From Thermoflavimicrobium dichotomicum (GTDB lineage Bacteria; Bacillota; Bacilli; Thermoactinomycetales; Thermoactinomycetaceae), in the NCBI RefSeq assembly GCF_900114055.1, contig NZ_FORR01000007.1, forward strand, positions 62,001-126,000: a DNA stretch of 64,000 bases. Reading direction: 5' to 3'. Each line of letters begins with the position of its first letter. Within the stretch, counting starts at the first letter, position 1. The notes under the pieces were generated by a model. It did not search any database and was not told the DNA's origin. It saw only the letters and a list, made by a program, of their open reading frames with translations. Below, in pieces: positions 61,910-64,000 of this stretch. The position numbers were made by a program, and so were the translations under genes.

Positions 61910-62017
61910 TCTTTTTCCCTCCCATCTATCACTCATTGTATCTTTTCTTTTTCCAGTAAAACAAGAGAAGCTGCTCACCCCCATCGGGTAAACAGCCTCC
62001 GGTATCATTGGATTCGC

Positions 62018-62785
62018 TTACAAAAATCGCGAGTGAGCCAACCAGAATCCTCCATCCATGGTTACACATTCACCATTAATATACTCAGCCTCATCCGATA
62101 ATAAGAACCGTGCCAAGCCCGCAATTTCCTCAGGACGTCCAAATCGCTTCAACGGAATTTGATTTTTCAAGAAGTTTGCTACTTTCTCGTTGGCAATCAG
62201 TTTTTCCGCTCCACCCGTATTTTCAATCGCACCAGGTGCAATCGCATTGACCCGGATTCCATACTTGCTTCCCCATTCTACAGCCAATGTTTGGGTCATG
62301 GCCAAAACTCCTGCCTTGGCTGAAGCAGAATGGACGACTCCTGCAGCACCTGTCCAAGCATATGTTGCCACAATGTTTAAAATGGATCCTTTTTGCTTAT
62401 TGGCAATCCAATCCTTGGCCACTGCCTGTGTACAATACCAGGTTCCATTCAGAACAATATTGATAACCGCGTGCCAGCCATTGAGGGATAGTTCTTCTGC
62501 TGGTACGATAAAATTTCCAGCTGCATTATTGACCAGATAATCGATCCGTCCAAACTTTTCTTTCGCTTGACGTACCATATCTTCCACTTGATCCGGTTCT
62601 CTAACATCCATGGCTACTGTCAATACTTGACCAGCAAAGGTTTCCATTTCCTGTTTGGCGGCTTGTAAACGCTCTTCATTGCGCCCTGAAATCACAACAT
62701 TTGCTCCTTCTTGGCAAAAGAGAGCCGCAATCGCTTTTCCCATTCCGCTGCTGCCGCCTGTAACGATAATGGTTTTTCCTTTCAT
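62018..62785 (-). CDS. fadH: 2,4-dienoyl-CoA reductase-type SDR (FadH/YkuF)
   Basis: A short-chain dehydrogenase of 255 residues. The NADP loop is TGGSSGMGKAIA (about 8-19), then NNAAGNF near 88; the segment IVATYAWTGAAGVVHSASAKAG holds the conserved Ser and Lys. The usual catalytic Tyr of YxxxK is replaced by Ser (HSASAK), as in the dienoyl-CoA reductase group. ATG at 62785 follows AAAGGAG; the longer frame to 62860 lacks a site. Role: oxidation of unsaturated fatty acids. Confidence 0.9.
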   Translation of the reverse strand: MKGKTIIVTGGSSGMGKAIAALFCQEGANVVISGRNEERLQAAKQEMETFAGQVLTVAMDVREPDQVEDMVRQAKEKFGRIDYLVNNAAGNFIVPAEELSLNGWHAVINIVLNGTWYCTQAVAKDWIANKQKGSILNIVATYAWTGAAGVVHSASAKAGVLAMTQTLAVEWGSKYGIRVNAIAPGAIENTGGAEKLIANEKVANFLKNQIPLKRFGRPEEIAGLARFLLSDEAEYINGECVTMDGGFWLAHSRFL

Positions 62786-63091
62786 GTTTCCACTCCTTTT
62801 TAATATGTCTGAACATTCAATATTCATATGGACTAAAAAATAATAATCTATTTTCAGCATATCCTTCCCTTTTTATTCTGTCAATTTTATTCAATGAAAA
62901 GTTGCTGTATAATTCAGCTATTATTGTTCTTGTGCTCCCTTATTTATAGCTAACCTTAATCGGACATTGTACATGCCCGGCATTGGGGGTAAGTTCAGGA
63001 GGGAGATTTAATCAGTATCTCAGGGCCGCTTCGCTGGGTTGGGCTCGTAAGTCACTTGCTTGGAAAAACTCCGCTTATTTTTATTGAGGCC
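62786..63091. other. Gene-free region upstream of fadH
   Basis: About 300 bases that probably include the fadH promoter. Around 62955-63050 the sequence is GC-richer and may be remnant DNA tied to the adjoining repeat. I see no gene. Confidence 0.45.
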
Positions 63092-63200
63092 GTTGACAAA
63101 CCCGGTTTTCCTTTTCCAGTTGAACGACTTCTTGCTCGTATTTAAGCAACGGGAGTGAAACGGAAAAGGAAAACCGGCATATATCGAGAACTTTGTCAAC
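63092..63200. repeat. Fold-back repeat R2, full copy
   Basis: Outer arms GTTGACAAA/TTTGTCAAC and an inner perfect 16-bp pair CCGGTTTTCCTTTTCC (63102-63117) and GGAAAAGGAAAACCGG (63162-63177). The left half recurs at 9843-9890. The outer part alone, without the inner fold-back, recurs as 57614-57650. Non-coding, between fadH and the Nudix gene. Confidence 0.85.
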
Positions 63201-63254
63201 AAACCGGCTTATTTTTATTCGTAGTTTCGTATGAATATAAGTTTTGGAATAGCT

Positions 63255-63734
63255 CTACTCACTCTCCTCCTGTATGTATACTTCATGCTGCAATGTTTCA
63301 GGCAAATTTTTCAGTCCGTTAGGCAAAAATGATGGATATAAATGTTCTGGCAATCGATCCAACGAGAACCACTCGAAAACCAAATCAACTGCATCTCCAG
63401 TCACGCCATGAAAACGAGGGGTGTGAAACAGGTCTGTATCCTGATCACAGCTTAACAAATAAAAAAAGCCCAATTCATGTGTACGAACTCCCTTGTAAGT
63501 AAAAAATTGCTCGGCGACCCATATCAATCGCTCAACTCGAACATCCAAGCCAATTTCCTCTTTGATCTCCCGTACAATTGTTTCGGCTGATGGTTCCATC
63601 ATTTCAGCTCGCCCACCAGGTAATGCCCAAATCTCTTGGTCTTTCTCGCGATGTAATAATACCTTTCCATCATGGATCAAAATGCCCGCAATCCGATAAT
63701 TAAATTTGTATGGCCCTTGTTTCAAGCTAATCAT
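63255..63734 (-). CDS. Nudix hydrolase
   Basis: A 159-residue Nudix protein. The catalytic box is GGRAEMMEPSAETIVREIKEEIG (about 41-63, given in two parts: GGRAEMME and REIKEEIG), complete with both metal-binding glutamates. The N-terminal part FNYRIAGILIHDGKVLLHRE is typical of ADP-ribose/nucleotide-sugar types. GGGGAGG precedes the ATG. Substrate not predictable. Confidence 0.9.
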   Translation of the reverse strand: MISLKQGPYKFNYRIAGILIHDGKVLLHREKDQEIWALPGGRAEMMEPSAETIVREIKEEIGLDVRVERLIWVAEQFFTYKGVRTHELGFFYLLSCDQDTDLFHTPRFHGVTGDAVDLVFEWFSLDRLPEHLYPSFLPNGLKNLPETLQHEVYIQEESE

Positions 63735-63784
63735 TTCATGGCTCCTCCCCTTGATCCATAAACCCTTTTAATTACGAACGGGAA

Positions 63785-63816
63785 AGCCCTCCACTCTCAA
63801 ATGAGCTGGAGGGCTA
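63785..63816 (-). terminator. Terminator after gcvPB
   Basis: AGCCCTCCA and TGGAGGGCT form a 9-bp stem; on the minus strand it is followed by TTTCCCG. It lies 7 bp after the gcvPB stop. Confidence 0.75.
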
Positions 63817-63822
63817 AGCTCT

Positions 63823-64000
63823 TCATTTTTTCTCCCAACGTAATACCGGTTTCCGCGCCGCCGTAACTTCATCCAGGCGTTTGACAACCGTATTGTGTGG
63901 TGCTTCTTGTACGACTTCTGGATTTTCTTCAACCTCTTTGGCGATTTGAATCATCGTCTCGATAAATCGATCCAAAGTTTCTTTGCTTTCTGTTTCTGTT
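63823..64000 (-). CDS. gcvPB: Glycine dehydrogenase subunit 2 C-terminus (partial)
   Basis: The last 58 codons of a gene entering from the right edge. The frame reads [19 protein letters not shown] and [20 protein letters not shown], then [13 protein letters not shown] and stop. This is the conserved end of the glycine cleavage P-protein subunit 2. The location next to lipM, whose product lipoylates GcvH, mirrors B. subtilis. Confidence 0.92.
   Translation of the reverse strand, partial: TETESKETLDRFIETMIQIAKEVEENPEVVQEAPHNTVVKRLDEVTAARKPVLRWEKK

Noticed and set aside
9839-63200. CRISPR array formed by the repeats
   Set aside because: The repeat copies are few, far apart, in both orientations and without regular spacers.

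Overview
This window is chromosomal DNA from an endospore-forming, low-to-medium GC member of the Bacillales. It carries spo0A, spoIVB, the whole spoIIIAA-AH operon, mntR, and a gene order that follows the Bacillus subtilis block from gcvPB through lipM, yqhO/P/Q, aroQ, efp, spoIIIA, accBC, nusB, xseAB, ispA, dxs, argR, recN and spoIVB to spo0A and yqzF. An OLE RNA with its membrane partner suggests an extremophile. A thermophilic Thermoactinomycetaceae-like bacterium would fit, but this is inference and I cannot fix the genus.

Layout. (1) 1-9.5 kb, minus strand: an accessory molybdenum hydroxylase operon, read as cupin, FAD subunit, 2Fe-2S subunit, large subunit, CoxG-like protein, acyl-CoA-dehydrogenase-like protein, XdhC and a second large subunit cut by the window edge. 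An IclR regulator lies just upstream, and a palindrome overlaps the operon promoter. (2) 9.5-13 kb: an ArsR/SRPBCC pair with a doubled operator and a wrecked VOC gene, DUF2627, a long Fe/Mn superoxide dismutase and small proteins. (3) 13-30 kb, minus strand: core genes spo0A, spoIVB, recN, argR, nadK, tlyA, dxs, oapA, OLE RNA, ispA, xseB, xseA, nusB, DUF2273, amaP, asp23-like, accC and accB. (4) 30-37.5 kb: NlpC/P60, RraA-like and spoIIIAA-AH. (5) 37.5-50 kb: a frameshifted uppP, CD1247-like, MFS, phosphosulfolactate synthase, DUF441, cvfC-like, efp, a Xaa-Pro peptidase, aroQ, yqhQ, yqhP-like, patatin, mntR and an FMN reductase. (6) 50-64 kb: hutH behind a hairpin leader, a phosphoesterase, mntABCD, a D-amino-acid aminotransferase, a decaying IS200/IS605 element, a coiled-coil repeat gene, lipM, fadH, a Nudix hydrolase and the end of gcvPB.

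The most notable item is the roughly 650-nt noncoding region at 22.64-23.29 kb between ispA and a four-helix membrane protein. Position, size, own promoter, terminator and structure all match OLE RNA (ornate large extremophilic RNA) and OapA. This is a known but poorly understood RNA-protein membrane complex.

Other unexplained structure includes a dispersed palindromic repeat family (copies near 32.2, 38.7 and 57.5 kb) and a related fold-back repeat (9.85, 57.6 and 63.1 kb). There are also two solitary IS605-type right ends that look like leftover guide-RNA scaffolds. A terminator lies inside the spoIVB reading frame, suggesting stop-codon loss. The molybdenum hydroxylase has a non-standard active-site loop and a non-standard iron-sulfur spacing.

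Many starts were moved from the longest reading frame to an internal ATG, GTG or TTG because a strong Shine-Dalgarno sequence lies inside the longer frame. These choices are given per gene.
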